A DNA stretch of 64,000 nt from Streptomyces beigongshangae (lineage in GTDB: Bacteria; Actinomycetota; Actinomycetes; Streptomycetales; Streptomycetaceae): contig NZ_JAHKJW010000005.1 in the NCBI RefSeq assembly GCF_019710745.1, positions 1 through 64,000 of the forward strand, given 5' to 3'. Positions within the stretch are counted from its first letter, which is position 1; each line of letters starts with the position of its first letter. This document shows positions 24,583 through 34,900 of this stretch, piece after piece. Under the pieces are notes generated by a model. The model did not search any database. It saw only the letters and a list, made by a program, of their open reading frames with translations, and was not told where the DNA came from. Made by a program: the position numbers and the translations under genes.

Positions 24583-27054
24583 TCAGCCGTTGCGCTTCCA
24601 GCGGGGCTTGTCGTCGCGGCGGCCGAAGGAGGAGCCGGAGCCCGAACCGGAGCCGGCGCCGCGGTGGTCGTCACGGCGGCCGTAGGGACGGTCGTGGCCG
24701 CCGGAGCGGAAGCCACCGCCGCCCGTGGGGCGGTCGTCACGACGGTCACGGTTGAACGGGCGGTCGCTGCCCCGGTGGCCGGACGGACGGTCGTCCCGGC
24801 GGAAACCGCCCGAGGGACGGTCGCCGTCGCGGCGGTCACGGTTGAAGCCGCCCGAGGGACGGTCGTCACGGCGGTCGCGGTTGAAGCCGCCACCCGACGA
24901 ACGGTCGTCACGACGGTCGTCCCGGCGGAAACCACCGGAACCGCCCGACGGACGCTCGTCACGACGGTCGAAGGAACGGCCGCCGCGCTCGTCGTCCCGG
25001 CGGAAACCGCCCGAGGGACGGTCGCCGTCGCGGCGGTCACGGCTGAAGCCGCCCGACGGACGCTCGTCACGGCGGTCGCGGTTGAAGCCGCCACCCGACG
25101 AACGGTCGTCACGACGGTCGTCGCGGCGGAAACGACCGGAACCGCCCGACGGAGGCTCGTCACGAAGGTCGAAGGCCCGGCCGCAGCGCTCGTCGTCCCG
25201 GCGGAAACCGCCCGAGGGACGGTCGCCGTCGCGGCGGTCACGGCTGAAGCCGCCCGACGGACGCTCGTCACGACGGTCACGGTTGAAGCCGCCACCCGAC
25301 GAACGGTCGTCACGACGGTCGTCCCGGCGGAAACCACCGGAGCCACCCGACGGACGCTCGTCACGACGGTCACGGCGCTCGTAGTTGCCGCGGTCGTCAC
25401 GACGCTGACGCGGCTCCTCGCGCACCGGCTCGGCGTCGGCGGACTGCGCCGCCGGCTCCTGCGCCACGGCCGCCGCGGCGGCCTCGACGACGGCGGCCGC
25501 CTCGGCGAGCGCGGTCTCCGGGTCCTCGCCCCGCTCCCGCGCGGACCGCGCGATCAGCCGGTCGGCCTCCTCGCGCAGTTCGGCGGCGCGCCGCTGCGCG
25601 CGCTCCAGCTCCTTGGTGAGCTGCGAGACCTCGCGCTCGGCCTGCTGCGCCGCGTTGCCCGCGGACTCGGCCTGGACCTCGGTCATCGACCGGGCACCCG
25701 TGATCTCCGCGACCTCCGGGTCGAAGGCGGCGCCGCCCTGGATGATGTGGCGCGAGGCGTCCACGCCCGCGTCCTCCATCTGGCGGAAGAGCTGCCGGCG
25801 CTGGTGCGGCAGGGAGAGCGACACGACCGTGCCGCTGCGCCCCGCGCGGGCCGTACGGCCGGAGCGGTGCAGGTAGTCCTTGTGGTCACCGGCCGGGTCC
25901 ACGTTCAGGACCAGGTCGATGCCGTCGACGTGGATGCCGCGGGCGGCGACGTCGGTCGCGACGAGCGCGTTGACGTAGCCCTTCTTGAAGTCTTCGAGCA
26001 CCCGGGTGCGGGCGCCCTGCGTCATGCCCCCGTGCAGCGCGTCGGCCTTCACACCGGAGTCGCAGAGCTGCTCGGCGATGCGGTCGGCGCCCAGCTGGGT
26101 GCGGACGAAGATGATCGTGCGGCCCTTGCGGGAGGCGATCGCGGCGGTGACCGGCGCCTTGTCCTTGGGCTTCACGATGAGGATGTGGTGCGACATGGTC
26201 GTGACGTTGCCCTGGGCGCTGTCGACCTCGTGCGTCACCGGGTTGGTCAGGTAGCGCTTGACCAGCGTGGAGATCTCGTTCTCCATGGTGGCCGAGAACA
26301 GCATGCGCTGGCCGCCGCCGGGGATCTGGTCGAGCAGCTCGGTGACCTCGGGCAGGAAGCCCAGGTCGGACATCTGGTCGGCCTCGTCGAGCACGGCGAC
26401 CTGGACGTTCTCCAGCGAGCAGGCGCCGCGGTTGATGATGTCGCGCAGCCGGCCCGGGGTGGCGACGAGGACGTCGACGCCGCGCTCCAGGGCGTAGATC
26501 TGGTTGCTCATCGACGTACCGCCGCAGACGACCTTCATCTTCAGGCCGAGGACGTCGCCGTACGGCTGGAGGGCGTCCGCGACCTGCATCGCGAGCTCAC
26601 GCGTCGGCGTGAGGATGATGCCGCGGGGCTTCTTCTTCTCGGTGTGGCCGCCGGAGAGCTGCGCGAGCAGCGGCAGACCGAAGGAGAGGGTCTTGCCGGA
26701 GCCGGTACGGCCGCGGCCGAGGATGTCCTTGCCGGCCAGGGCGTCCGGGATGGTCGCGGCCTGGATCGGGAAGGGGCTGGTCACACCGTTCTGCGCGAGC
26801 TTGCGCACGACGCCCTCGGGGAGACCGAGGGTGCCGAACGTGACCTCGGGGGTCGCAGGGACCTCGTCGACGGCGGGGGTCTCGCCGACGGCAGGGATCT
26901 CGTCGACGGCGGGGACCTCGTCGGTGACGGGAGTCCCGTCGACGGTGCGGACCGCGTCGGTGGCGGGGATCGCCGGGGCCGTGCCGGTCGCGGGGGCCGC
27001 GTCGGCCGCCTCGTTCTCGGGCACGACGATGTGATCAGTACTGGAAATGGACAT
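24583..27054 (-). CDS. DEAD-box ATP-dependent RNA helicase with repeated RGG-like tail
   Basis: An 823-residue protein starting at ATG 27054 (MSISSTDH). After an Ala/Val/Pro-rich N-terminal segment (about 1-75) it has the full DEAD-box core: Q motif (FGTLGLPEGVVRKL and PFPIQAATIPD), motif I GRGRTGSGKT, PTRELA, TPGRL, DEAD, SAT, and the helicase C domain with VATDVAARGIHVDG and HRSGRTARAG. Residues from about 600 onward are disordered and Arg/Asp/Gly-rich, built from three tandem 67-residue units. Such tails bind RNA and drive condensate formation. Likely roles are ribosome assembly, cold adaptation or RNA turnover. Confidence 0.93.
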   Translation of the reverse strand: MSISSTDHIVVPENEAADAAPATGTAPAIPATDAVRTVDGTPVTDEVPAVDEIPAVGETPAVDEVPATPEVTFGTLGLPEGVVRKLAQNGVTSPFPIQAATIPDALAGKDILGRGRTGSGKTLSFGLPLLAQLSGGHTEKKKPRGIILTPTRELAMQVADALQPYGDVLGLKMKVVCGGTSMSNQIYALERGVDVLVATPGRLRDIINRGACSLENVQVAVLDEADQMSDLGFLPEVTELLDQIPGGGQRMLFSATMENEISTLVKRYLTNPVTHEVDSAQGNVTTMSHHILIVKPKDKAPVTAAIASRKGRTIIFVRTQLGADRIAEQLCDSGVKADALHGGMTQGARTRVLEDFKKGYVNALVATDVAARGIHVDGIDLVLNVDPAGDHKDYLHRSGRTARAGRSGTVVSLSLPHQRRQLFRQMEDAGVDASRHIIQGGAAFDPEVAEITGARSMTEVQAESAGNAAQQAEREVSQLTKELERAQRRAAELREEADRLIARSARERGEDPETALAEAAAVVEAAAAAVAQEPAAQSADAEPVREEPRQRRDDRGNYERRDRRDERPSGGSGGFRRDDRRDDRSSGGGFNRDRRDERPSGGFSRDRRDGDRPSGGFRRDDERCGRAFDLRDEPPSGGSGRFRRDDRRDDRSSGGGFNRDRRDERPSGGFSRDRRDGDRPSGGFRRDDERGGRSFDRRDERPSGGSGGFRRDDRRDDRSSGGGFNRDRRDDRPSGGFNRDRRDGDRPSGGFRRDDRPSGHRGSDRPFNRDRRDDRPTGGGGFRSGGHDRPYGRRDDHRGAGSGSGSGSSFGRRDDKPRWKRNG
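24801..25395 (-). repeat. Three tandem 201-bp repeats inside the helicase gene
   Basis: Matching landmarks (GGAAACCGCCCGAGGGACGG) recur at 24801, 25002 and 25203, exactly 201 bp apart, encoding a 67-residue RDRRD/PSGGF-rich unit. The middle unit carries several substitutions (for example CGRAFDLRDEPPSGG). The in-frame length keeps the tail open whatever the copy number. Confidence 0.9.
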
Positions 27055-27306
27055 GCGAATGCGAAACCTTCCGGAGTCTCGTCGGCACGCGCCCGTCAAC
27101 TCCGTGATTTCGCAAACGACCGCCTCAATGCGGTCAGCCACGGTAAGGGGAGAGTACGCGCCACGCGGCGCTCTGTGATGGCGCCGGGCAATTGGTATCA
27201 AACGATCTACTACCATACGCACCCTCTGCCGTCTAAGGCAAACCGAATCCGATTTCCCAGGTCAGAGGGGGTGCGCACGCTTCCCGCGTCCCGGTCCGAA
27301 GCCTGC

Positions 27307-27837
27307 TCAGGCCTCGAAGCCGGCTTTCGGTGCCGGCTCGCGGAACTCGAAGAGCTGCGGCTCGGGCTCCGGGTGTGCCGAGGACGACGGCTCGGCGGTG
27401 GTCGGGTCCGGTGACGGCACAGGCGTCTCCTTCGTGGGCGTCGGCTCCGGCGCCGGGCGGGTCGGCGTGGAGGGCGCCTTGGTCGGCGAGGACACCCGTG
27501 GCCTGGGCTTCTTCCCGTCGTCGTCGTGGTCCTTGCCGGGCTTCTCCGGCGCGGCCGACCGGCTCGCCCCGCTCCTGCGGGCCGACGGCGACGCCGGTCC
27601 CGACGCGGACCTGCCCGGCTTCGCCCTGGCGTGTTTTCCGTCACTCGCCCCCTGCCGGCCGGGGCGGGCGCCGCTCACTGCCGCCCCGCCGTCGGGCGCC
27701 TCACCGCCCTGCCGCGCCGCCGAGTGGGAGGGTTCGGCCCGGCTCCCCCCGTCGTCACCGACGCTCATGCAGCCGGCGGAGGTGGCGACGGCCAGCGCCG
27801 CGGCGGCCAGACGGACGGGTACGTACATGGCGCGCAC
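27307..27837 (-). CDS. Pro/Ser-rich lipoprotein
   Basis: A 176-residue protein. GTG 27837 is placed well behind GGAGGT; ATG 27828 is an alternative. The signal peptide ends in a lipobox (TSAGC, Cys about residue 23), so it should be lipid-anchored outside the cell. The mature protein is low-complexity (Ser, Pro, Lys, Asp-rich, then Pro/Thr/Glu), probably a wall-spanning stalk, with a short terminal FEFREPAPK segment. No functional domain is seen. Confidence 0.75.
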   Translation of the reverse strand: MRAMYVPVRLAAAALAVATSAGCMSVGDDGGSRAEPSHSAARQGGEAPDGGAAVSGARPGRQGASDGKHARAKPGRSASGPASPSARRSGASRSAAPEKPGKDHDDDGKKPRPRVSSPTKAPSTPTRPAPEPTPTKETPVPSPDPTTAEPSSSAHPEPEPQLFEFREPAPKAGFEA

Positions 27838-28032
27838 GGGCAGCTACCTCCGAAAGGGGTCCCCCTGCTCGGCGGGTACCAGTAACGGTGCCGGTGCCGG
27901 GAGCGCGGGGAAGGATACGAGGAGTCCCCCTGCCCAACTCCCGCCGCCCGCGGGAGGACACGCGACCGCACGCGACGAACGCCGAGCGGACGCCGAGCGG
28001 ACGCCGGCCGTGCGCGGCGCGGGCACCCGTCG

Positions 28033-28383
28033 TCAGCCGTACCCCAGCGCGTGCAGCCGTTCGTCGTCGATGCCGAAGTGGTGGGCGATCTCGTGCACCA
28101 CGGTCACCTCGGTCTCGGCCACGACCTCCTCGCGCGTGCCGCACATCCGCAGCGTGGGACCCCGGTAGATGGTGATCCGGTCCGGCAGCACCCCCGCGTA
28201 CCACTCGCCGCGATCCGTCAGCGGCGTCCCCTCGTAGAGCCCGAGCAGCTCGGGATCGTCGGCGGGCGGCTCGTCCTCGACGAACACCGCCACGTTGTCC
28301 ATCAGCCGCGTCAGCTCCGGCGGGATCCGGTCCAGCGCCTCGGCGACCAGTTCCTCGAACTCCTCGCGCGTCATCTCCAGCAC
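28033..28383 (-). CDS. Minimal zincin metallopeptidase family protein
   Basis: A 116-residue protein with the HExxH motif HEIAHHFGIDD near the C-terminus, and upstream GLYEGTPLTDRG and PDRITIYRGP, typical of the small possible-metallopeptidase family of actinobacteria. GTG 28383 (VLEMTREE) or ATG 28374 could be the start; the second has GGAG too close for a Shine-Dalgarno site, so I prefer the first. The zinc ligands appear intact. The substrate is unknown. It is divergent from the metallophosphoesterase gene. Confidence 0.85.
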   Translation of the reverse strand: MLEMTREEFEELVAEALDRIPPELTRLMDNVAVFVEDEPPADDPELLGLYEGTPLTDRGEWYAGVLPDRITIYRGPTLRMCGTREEVVAETEVTVVHEIAHHFGIDDERLHALGYG

Positions 28384-28542
28384 GTGACCATTGTCCGGTA
28401 CGGACACGACGGACAGAAGCACGGACGGCCGTACGCGGCAGCGGGCGCACGCGATGGGCAGGCGCCCGCGGTGGGCAGGCGCCCGCCGCGGGTGCCCGGT
28501 CCGCGCCGCATAGCCGCCCCACCCCTTGGGCATACGGCCCCA

Positions 28543-30096
28543 ATGGCCCGCGTCCCCGCTGCCGCCGCTCTGCACCGCGTGCGAAAAGCCCCCCGCGTCC
28601 TCGTACGCCACTACAGCTCCCGCCGCACCCACCCGGTCGTCGAACTCGTCGCCCAGCCGCACCCGTACACCCGTGCGCTCGGTCTCGTCGCCGTCGTCCT
28701 GCTCGGCGCGTGGCTGGGCCTGCTGATCGTGGGGAACGTCCGCACTCCGGTCGGCCCCATGGACACCACGATGACCCTGCGCCCCTCCCTCACGGGCGGC
28801 ACGAAGATCAACGTCTCTCCGCTCGGCGCCCTCGAACTGCGCAGCCACACGGCCCCCCTGCGCCTCGACGTGGCCGTCGACCAGCTCGACCCGGTCCGCT
28901 CCCAGGCCCTGGTCGACCACCCCGAGCGGCTCTCCGGCCTCCAGGACGAGGTCGCCCGGGACGTCGGCGCCGGCACGCTCGACCTGGCCGTGCGCTCCGT
29001 CGTCGCCGTCGTGTCCGGCGCGACCGCCCTCGGCCTCGCGGTCTACCGCCGGCCCCGCCGGGCCCTCGCGGCGGGCGGCCTGGCACTGGCCCTGCTGGCC
29101 GCCTGCGGGGCGACCGCCTTCGCCACCTGGAACCCCAAGTCGGTCCTGGAGCCGAGGTTCTCCGGGCTGCTCTCCTCCGCGCCCTCGGTGGTCGGCAACG
29201 CCCGCAGCATCGTCAGCGAGTTCGACGTGTACCAGAAGGAGCTGGCCCGCCTGGTGACGAACGTGACGAAGCTGTACGACGCCACGTCCACGCTTCCCGC
29301 GTACACGCCCGACCCCTCCACCATCCGGGTCCTGCACGTCTCCGACATCCATCTCAACCCGGCGAGCTGGAAGATCGTCGCGTCGCTGGTGGAGCAGTAC
29401 GAGATCGACGTCATCGTGGACTCGGGCGACACCATGGACCACGGGACGGCGGCGGAGAACGGCTTCCTGGACCCGGTCGCCGACCTCGGCGCGCCCTACG
29501 TCTGGGTACGCGGCAACCACGACGGCCGGGACACCCAGCGGTACCTGGAACGCATGGAGAACGTGCACGTGCTCGACGACGGCCGGGCCGTGTCGGTCGC
29601 CGGCCTGCGCTTCGCGGGCATCGGCGACCCGCAGTACACCCCGGACCGCTCGAACCCGCCGGCCGGTCGGCGCTCGGAGGAGCTGGCCGGTGCCCGGCTC
29701 GCCTCCGCGCTGCGCGACCAGGAGGCCGCGGGCACCCCGGTCGACGTCGCGGTGGCGCACAACCCGACGGCCGCACGCGAGACGGACGGCGACGTGCCCC
29801 TGGTGCTGGCCGGTCATGTCCACCACCAGGAGATGGAGGTCATGGAGTACGGCACGCGGCTGCGCATCGAGGGTTCCACGGGCGGCGGCGGGCTGCGCGC
29901 GCTGGAGGGCGAGGGTCCCGCCCCGATCGAGACGTCGATCCTCTACCTCGACCGCGACACCCGCCGGCTCCAGGCCTGGGACGAGATCGAACTGGGAGGT
30001 CTCGGACTGACGACGGCCGAGGTCAGCCGCCATCTCCCCAAGGAGAACCGGCCCGGGGCGCCGTCCGCCACGTCCCCCTCCGCCCCCGCCCCGTAA
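28543..30096 (+). CDS. Membrane-anchored metallophosphoesterase
   Basis: A 517-residue protein. Two hydrophobic segments, near residues 46-65 (LGLVAVVLLGAWLGLLIVG) and 180-200, enclose an extracellular-looking region. The C-terminal half is a calcineurin-type phosphoesterase: VSDIHLNP (DxH), DSGDTMDHG (GDxxD-like), VRGNHD (GNHD), AHNP and AGHVHHQ (GHxH). All metal-binding motifs are present. The catalytic domain should lie outside the membrane. Tail: about 30 Pro/Ser residues. The start ATG 28543 lies 159 bp from the divergent zincin gene. Confidence 0.88.
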   Translation: MARVPAAAALHRVRKAPRVLVRHYSSRRTHPVVELVAQPHPYTRALGLVAVVLLGAWLGLLIVGNVRTPVGPMDTTMTLRPSLTGGTKINVSPLGALELRSHTAPLRLDVAVDQLDPVRSQALVDHPERLSGLQDEVARDVGAGTLDLAVRSVVAVVSGATALGLAVYRRPRRALAAGGLALALLAACGATAFATWNPKSVLEPRFSGLLSSAPSVVGNARSIVSEFDVYQKELARLVTNVTKLYDATSTLPAYTPDPSTIRVLHVSDIHLNPASWKIVASLVEQYEIDVIVDSGDTMDHGTAAENGFLDPVADLGAPYVWVRGNHDGRDTQRYLERMENVHVLDDGRAVSVAGLRFAGIGDPQYTPDRSNPPAGRRSEELAGARLASALRDQEAAGTPVDVAVAHNPTAARETDGDVPLVLAGHVHHQEMEVMEYGTRLRIEGSTGGGGLRALEGEGPAPIETSILYLDRDTRRLQAWDEIELGGLGLTTAEVSRHLPKENRPGAPSATSPSAPAP

Positions 30097-30102
30097 ACCG
30101 TT

Positions 30103-30132
30103 TTGGCGATCCCTCCCGACATCCCATATGCT
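30103..30132 (+). promoter_or_regulatory. Promoter of the Glu-Asp-Phe tRNA cluster
   Basis: TTGGCG at 30103-30108 and TATGCT at 30127-30132, spacing 18, lie about 45 bp before the first tRNA. No other promoter-like sequence is evident upstream. Confidence 0.55.
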
Positions 30133-30176
30133 TCTCACGTCCCCGACGCGCTGCGAAGCGCCCAGGCGGGCCGATA

Positions 30177-30249
30177 GCCCTCATCGTCTAGCGGCCTAGG
30201 ACGCCGCCCTTTCAAGGCGGTAGCACGGGTTCGAATCCCGTTGGGGGCA
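30177..30249 (+). tRNA. tRNA-Glu (TTC)
   Basis: A 73-nt cloverleaf: anticodon stem-loop CCGCC-CTTTCAA-GGCGG, T-arm ACGGGTTCGAATCCCGT, discriminator A. First of a three-tRNA cluster. No CCA encoded. Confidence 0.95.
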
Positions 30250-30299
30250 CGCAACACGGTGTGCGAGACTGATTCGTCTGCGCTCGCGCACAAAAGCTG

Positions 30300-30374
30300 G
30301 GTCCTGTGGAGCAGTTTGGAGTGCTCGCCACCCTGTCAAGGTGGAGGCCGCGGGTTCAAATCCCGTCAGGACCG
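30300..30374 (+). tRNA. tRNA-Asp (GTC)
   Basis: A 75-nt cloverleaf: acceptor GGTCCTG/CAGGACC, anticodon loop CTGTCAA in stem CCACC/GGTGG, discriminator G. It is identical to the second tRNA-Asp gene at 36098. Confidence 0.95.
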
Positions 30375-30398
30375 CTGCGATTCTCTCGTGGATCGCGT

Positions 30399-30475
30399 GG
30401 CTGGGTAGCTCAGTTGGTACGAGCGATCGCCTGAAAAGCGATAGGTCGCCGGTTCGATCCCGGCCCCAGCCACCA
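30399..30475 (+). tRNA. tRNA-Phe (GAA)
   Basis: Acceptor GGCTGGG/CCCAGCC, anticodon stem-loop ATCGC-CTGAAAA-GCGAT, T-arm CGCCGGTTCGATCCCGG. CCA is encoded. Last gene of the cluster, followed at once by a terminator. Confidence 0.95.
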
Positions 30476-30478
30476 CCC

Positions 30479-30508
30479 GAAGGCCCCGTCCACCCGGACG
30501 GGGCCTTC
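30479..30508 (+). terminator. Terminator of the tRNA cluster
   Basis: GAAGGCCCCGTCC, loop ACCC, GGACGGGGCCTTC: a perfect 13-bp stem starting 4 bp after tRNA-Phe. Confidence 0.85.
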
Positions 30509-30569
30509 GCCGTGCGCCCGGCGTCGGCCACCCCGCCGGGGCCGGGTCCGCGGGGTCCCCGTCCGCGCC

Positions 30570-30652
30570 GGTTCGTTCGGGCGCGGGTGCGTGGGGGCTG
30601 GTGCGTGGGGGCTGGTCGCGCGGGTTCCCCGCGCCTCTCGGAAGCGCCGGTG
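30570..30652. repeat. Dispersed GC-rich intergenic element (copy)
   Basis: Carries GTGCGTGGGGGCTGGT twice in tandem, then CGCGCGGGTTCCCCGCGCC. It lies in the convergent gap between the tRNA cluster and the YhgE-like gene. Confidence 0.7.
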
Positions 30653-30693
30653 CCGGACCGTATCCGCCCCGCGTCCCCGAAAGGGGGCGGGAT

Positions 30694-31767
30694 TCACGCC
30701 GCCGCCCCGCCCGCCGCGTGGGACGGGCCCCCTTCCCTGCCGCCCGGGTGCCGGTGGCGCCAGGTCCAGAAGACCGCGCAGGAGACCAGTGCCCAGCCCC
30801 CGAGGACCAGGAACGGGAACACGTGCTGGTGGCCGGGGAAGTAGACCGCCGTGTGCTGGGCGTTGACCGAAGCCCCCGGCGGCAGCCAGCGGCCGATGAC
30901 GCCGAGCGGCGACGGCAGCAGGGGCCAGGAGACGGCGCCGCCCGACGAGGGGTTGCCGAGCAGGACCATCAGCCCCCAGGTGGGCAGCATCGCCCAGCGT
31001 CCGAACAGGGTGTTGAACATCGTGAAGACCATGCCCGACGTGAACATGGTCAGCGCCAGGATCAGCCACGACTCGACGAACGGCAGCTCCAGGGCGCCCA
31101 GCACCCAGTCGACCACCGCCGCGATCACGAACCCGCCGAGCAGGGCGTACGCGGCCGTGAACGCGATGCGCTCCAGCGGGTTCAGCGCCCGCGCGTGCAC
31201 GCTGAGCTGGATCGCCCCGACGAACCCGATGATCACGGCCGCCAGGGAGATGTAGAAGATCACGAGACCGCGCGGGTCCCCCTCCTGCAAGGGCTTGACG
31301 TCGCGGACCGTGACCGCCACCCCGGTCTCCTCGCCGACGGCCGGCGCGGCCTTCCCCAGCACCTCCGCGACCGAGGCCCCGGACGCCCCGGACACGTCCA
31401 GGACCACCGACCGGCCCGAGTCCCGTACGTCGAGGACCGCGAAGACCTCCTGGTCGTCCATCGCTTCGAGGGCCGCCGTCCGGCTGTCGTACGCGCGGAT
31501 CTTCAAGGACGCGTCGAGCGCCTTCTCCATCCCCGCGAGGAACGTCCCGCCCCGCCCCTCGTCGTACGCGCCCACCGCCGCGGTCGGCACATGGCGCGGG
31601 GTCGGATCCGCCATGGAGTACGTGTACGAACCGGCGAAGAGGCCCGCCGCGGCGGCGAGGATCAGCGCCAGCACCGTCGCGGGGAGGAAGGGGGACTCCT
31701 TGAAGGAGTTCCAGCGCTCCCGGCGCGTGGGCGGTCTGCCATGTGCACCGTGCGGCATCTCGGACAT
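30694..31767 (-). CDS. YhgE/Pip-like ABC-2-type membrane protein (DUF3533-like)
   Basis: A 357-residue protein. One N-terminal transmembrane segment (about 28-48, PATVLALILAAAAGLFAGSY) is followed by an extracellular domain of about 130 residues. A cluster of about five transmembrane helices comes next (IFYISLAAVIIGFVGAI to FLVLGGWALVSCAVFW). This topology is that of YhgE/Pip and DUF3533 proteins, related to ABC-2 permeases but without an ATPase partner here. The function in Streptomyces is unknown. It stands alone. Confidence 0.75.
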   Translation of the reverse strand: MSEMPHGAHGRPPTRRERWNSFKESPFLPATVLALILAAAAGLFAGSYTYSMADPTPRHVPTAAVGAYDEGRGGTFLAGMEKALDASLKIRAYDSRTAALEAMDDQEVFAVLDVRDSGRSVVLDVSGASGASVAEVLGKAAPAVGEETGVAVTVRDVKPLQEGDPRGLVIFYISLAAVIIGFVGAIQLSVHARALNPLERIAFTAAYALLGGFVIAAVVDWVLGALELPFVESWLILALTMFTSGMVFTMFNTLFGRWAMLPTWGLMVLLGNPSSGGAVSWPLLPSPLGVIGRWLPPGASVNAQHTAVYFPGHQHVFPFLVLGGWALVSCAVFWTWRHRHPGGREGGPSHAAGGAAA

Positions 31768-31996
31768 ATGCCCACGCTAAAGGTGCGTAAGGGATATTTC
31801 TCTACGGTGGCCGCTTTGGCCGTATCGGAGCCGCGGCGGTCGTCCGTCCGCGCGGCGCGGGCCGTCCGCTCACGTGGCTCGGGGCCGCCCGCCCGTACGG
31901 CGCAGGGCCGCCCGCCCGCGCGGTGCGGGACCGACCGGCCGCGCAGCGCAAAAGCGTTCGCCCCTCGTTTGCCCGAGGTGCGATCCTGGACCGCGT

Positions 31997-34900
31997 ATGT
32001 CTACGCACCCTGCCCCCGCCCTCGGCGATCTCGCCCCCCGTCTGGCCGAGCTGTCCCTGCGCGACGCGCACCGGCTCGGGCGCAGGCTGGAGGGCGCGCG
32101 CCGGATCCGCAAACCCGAGGCCCGCGCCGCCGTCACCGCCGAGATCGAGGCGGAGGTGGCGAAGGGCGAGGCCCGTATGGCCGAGCGGCGCGGCCGTGTG
32201 CCCGCCGTCACGTATCCCGAGCAGCTGCCCGTCAGCCAGAAGAAGGACGAGATCGCGGCCGCCATCCGTGATCACCAGGTCGTGATCGTCGCGGGCGAGA
32301 CCGGCTCCGGCAAGACGACCCAGATCCCCAAGATCTGCCTCGAACTGGGTCGTGGCGTCCGCGGCATGATCGGGCACACCCAGCCCCGCCGCATCGCCGC
32401 CCGCACCGTCGCCGAGCGCGTCGCCGAGGAGCTGGACACCCCGCTGGGCGAGGCCGTCGGCTGGAAGGTCCGCTTCACCGACCAGGTGAACCCGCAGGGC
32501 ACCTTCGTCAAGCTGATGACGGACGGCATCCTGCTCGCCGAGGTCCAGACGGACCGCGAGCTGCGCGCCTACGACACGATCATCATCGACGAGGCCCACG
32601 AGCGGTCCCTGAACATCGACTTCCTGCTCGGCTACCTGGCCCAGCTGCTGCCGAAGCGGCCGGACCTCAAGGTCGTCATCACCTCCGCGACCATCGACCC
32701 CGAGCGGTTCTCCCGGCACTTCGGGGACGCCCCGATCGTCGAGGTCAGCGGACGCACGTACCCCGTCGAGGTGCGCTACCGCCCGCTCCTGGAGGAGGAG
32801 GGCGACGATGCCGACCGCGACCAGATCACCGCGATCTGCGACGCCGTCGAGGAGCTGCAGGGCGAGGGCAAGGGCGACATCCTCGTCTTCCTGTCCGGCG
32901 AGCGGGAGATCCGCGACACGGCCGACGCCCTCACCAAGAAGAACTACCGGTTCACCGAGGTGCTCCCCCTCTACGCGCGTCTCTCGCACGCCGAGCAGCA
33001 CCGCGTCTTCCAGCCCCACACCGGCCGCAGGATCGTTCTGGCGACCAACGTCGCCGAGACCTCCCTCACCGTCCCCGGCATCAAGTACGTGATCGACCCG
33101 GGCACCGCCCGCATCTCCCGGTACAGCCACCGCACCAAGGTCCAGCGGCTGCCCATCGAGGCGATCTCGCAGGCCAGCGCCAACCAGCGCAAGGGCCGCT
33201 GCGGCCGTACCAGCGACGGCATCTGCATCCGGCTCTACTCCGAGGACGACTTCCTCTCCCGTCCGGAGTTCACCGACGCCGAGATCCTGCGGACGAACCT
33301 GGCGTCCGTCATCCTCCAGATGACCGCGGCCGGGCTCGGCGAGATCGAGAAGTTCCCCTTCATCGACCCGCCGGACCACCGCAACATCCGCGACGGCGTC
33401 CAGCTCCTCCAGGAGCTCAACGCCCTCGACCCGGCGGAGAAGGACCCGCGCAAGCGCCTCACCGAGACCGGCCGCAAGCTCTCCCAGCTCCCCGTCGACC
33501 CGCGCCTCGCCCGCATGGTCCTGGAGGCCGACAGGAACGGGTGCGTGCGCGAGGTCATGGTGATCGCGGCCGCGCTCTCCATCCAGGACCCGCGCGAGCG
33601 GCCCGCCGACAAGCAGACGCAGGCCGACCAGCAGCACGCCCGCTTCAAGGACGAGACGTCCGACTTCCTGGCGTACCTGAACCTCTGGCGGTACGTGCGC
33701 GAGCAGCAGAAGGAGCGCGGCTCGTCGTCGTTCCGGCGCATGTGCAAGCAGGAGTACCTGAACTTCCTGCGCATCCGCGAGTGGCAGGACATCTACACGC
33801 AGCTGCGGACCGTCGCCAAGCAGATGGGCATCCACCTCAACGAGGACGACGCGCCCGAGAAGCAGATCCATCTGTCCCTCCTCGCCGGGCTGCTCTCCCA
33901 CATCGGCATGAAGGACGTGAAGGAGAGCGGCGGCGGGACGGGGACCGGCAAGGACGGCGGGCGCGAGGGCGGCAGGAGCTCCTCGAAGAACGAGTACGTG
34001 GGCGCCCGCAACGCCAAGTTCGCGATCTTCCCCGGCTCGGCGCTCTTCAAGAAGCCCCCGCGCTTCGTGATGTCCGCCGAGCTCGTCGAGACGTCCCGGC
34101 TGTGGGCCCGGGTGAACGCGCGCATCGAGCCCGAGTGGATCGAGCCGCTGGCGGAGCACCTGCTGAAGCGCACGTACAGCGAACCGCACTGGGAGAAGGA
34201 CCAGGCGGCGGTGATGGCGTACGAGAAGGTCACGCTGTACGGCGTGCCGATCGTCGTGCAGCGGAAGGTCAACTACGGGCGCATCGACCCGGAGACCAGC
34301 CGCGAGCTGTTCATCCGCAACGCCCTGGTCGAGGGCGACTGGCGTACGCACCACAAGTTCTTCGCCGACAACCGCCGGCTCCTGACCGAGGTCGAGGAGC
34401 TGGAGCACCGGGCGAGGCGCCGGGACATCCTGGTCGACGACGACACGCTCTTCGACTTCTACGAGGAGCGGGTGCCCGCACACGTCGTCTCCGGCGCCCA
34501 CTTCGACTCCTGGTGGAAGCACAAGCGCAAGGAGGAGCCCGAGCTCCTCGACTTCGAGCGCTCGATGCTCATCCGGGAGTCGGCCGGGGCGGTCACCAAG
34601 GACGACTATCCGGACGCCTGGCGGCAGGGGCGGCTGAAGTTCCGGGTCACGTACCAGTTCGAGCCGGGCGCCGACGCGGACGGCGTGACCGTCCACATCC
34701 CGCTCCAGGTGCTGAACCAGGTCACCGACGAGGGCTTCGAGTGGCAGATCCCGGGGCTGCGCGAGCAGGTCGTCACCGAGCTGATCCGCTCCCTGCCGAA
34801 GCCGATCCGCCGCAACTACGTGCCCGCGCCCGACTTCGCGCAACGGTTCCTCGCGCAAACGGTGCCGTTGCAGGAGCCCCTGACGGCGGCGATGGCGCGC

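Noticed and set aside
24418..27414. A 998-codon open frame on the plus strand
   Set aside because: It is the antisense of the DEAD-box helicase gene. High GC and the tandem repeats keep the opposite frame open; the translation is low-complexity Val/Thr/Ala/Arg with no domain.
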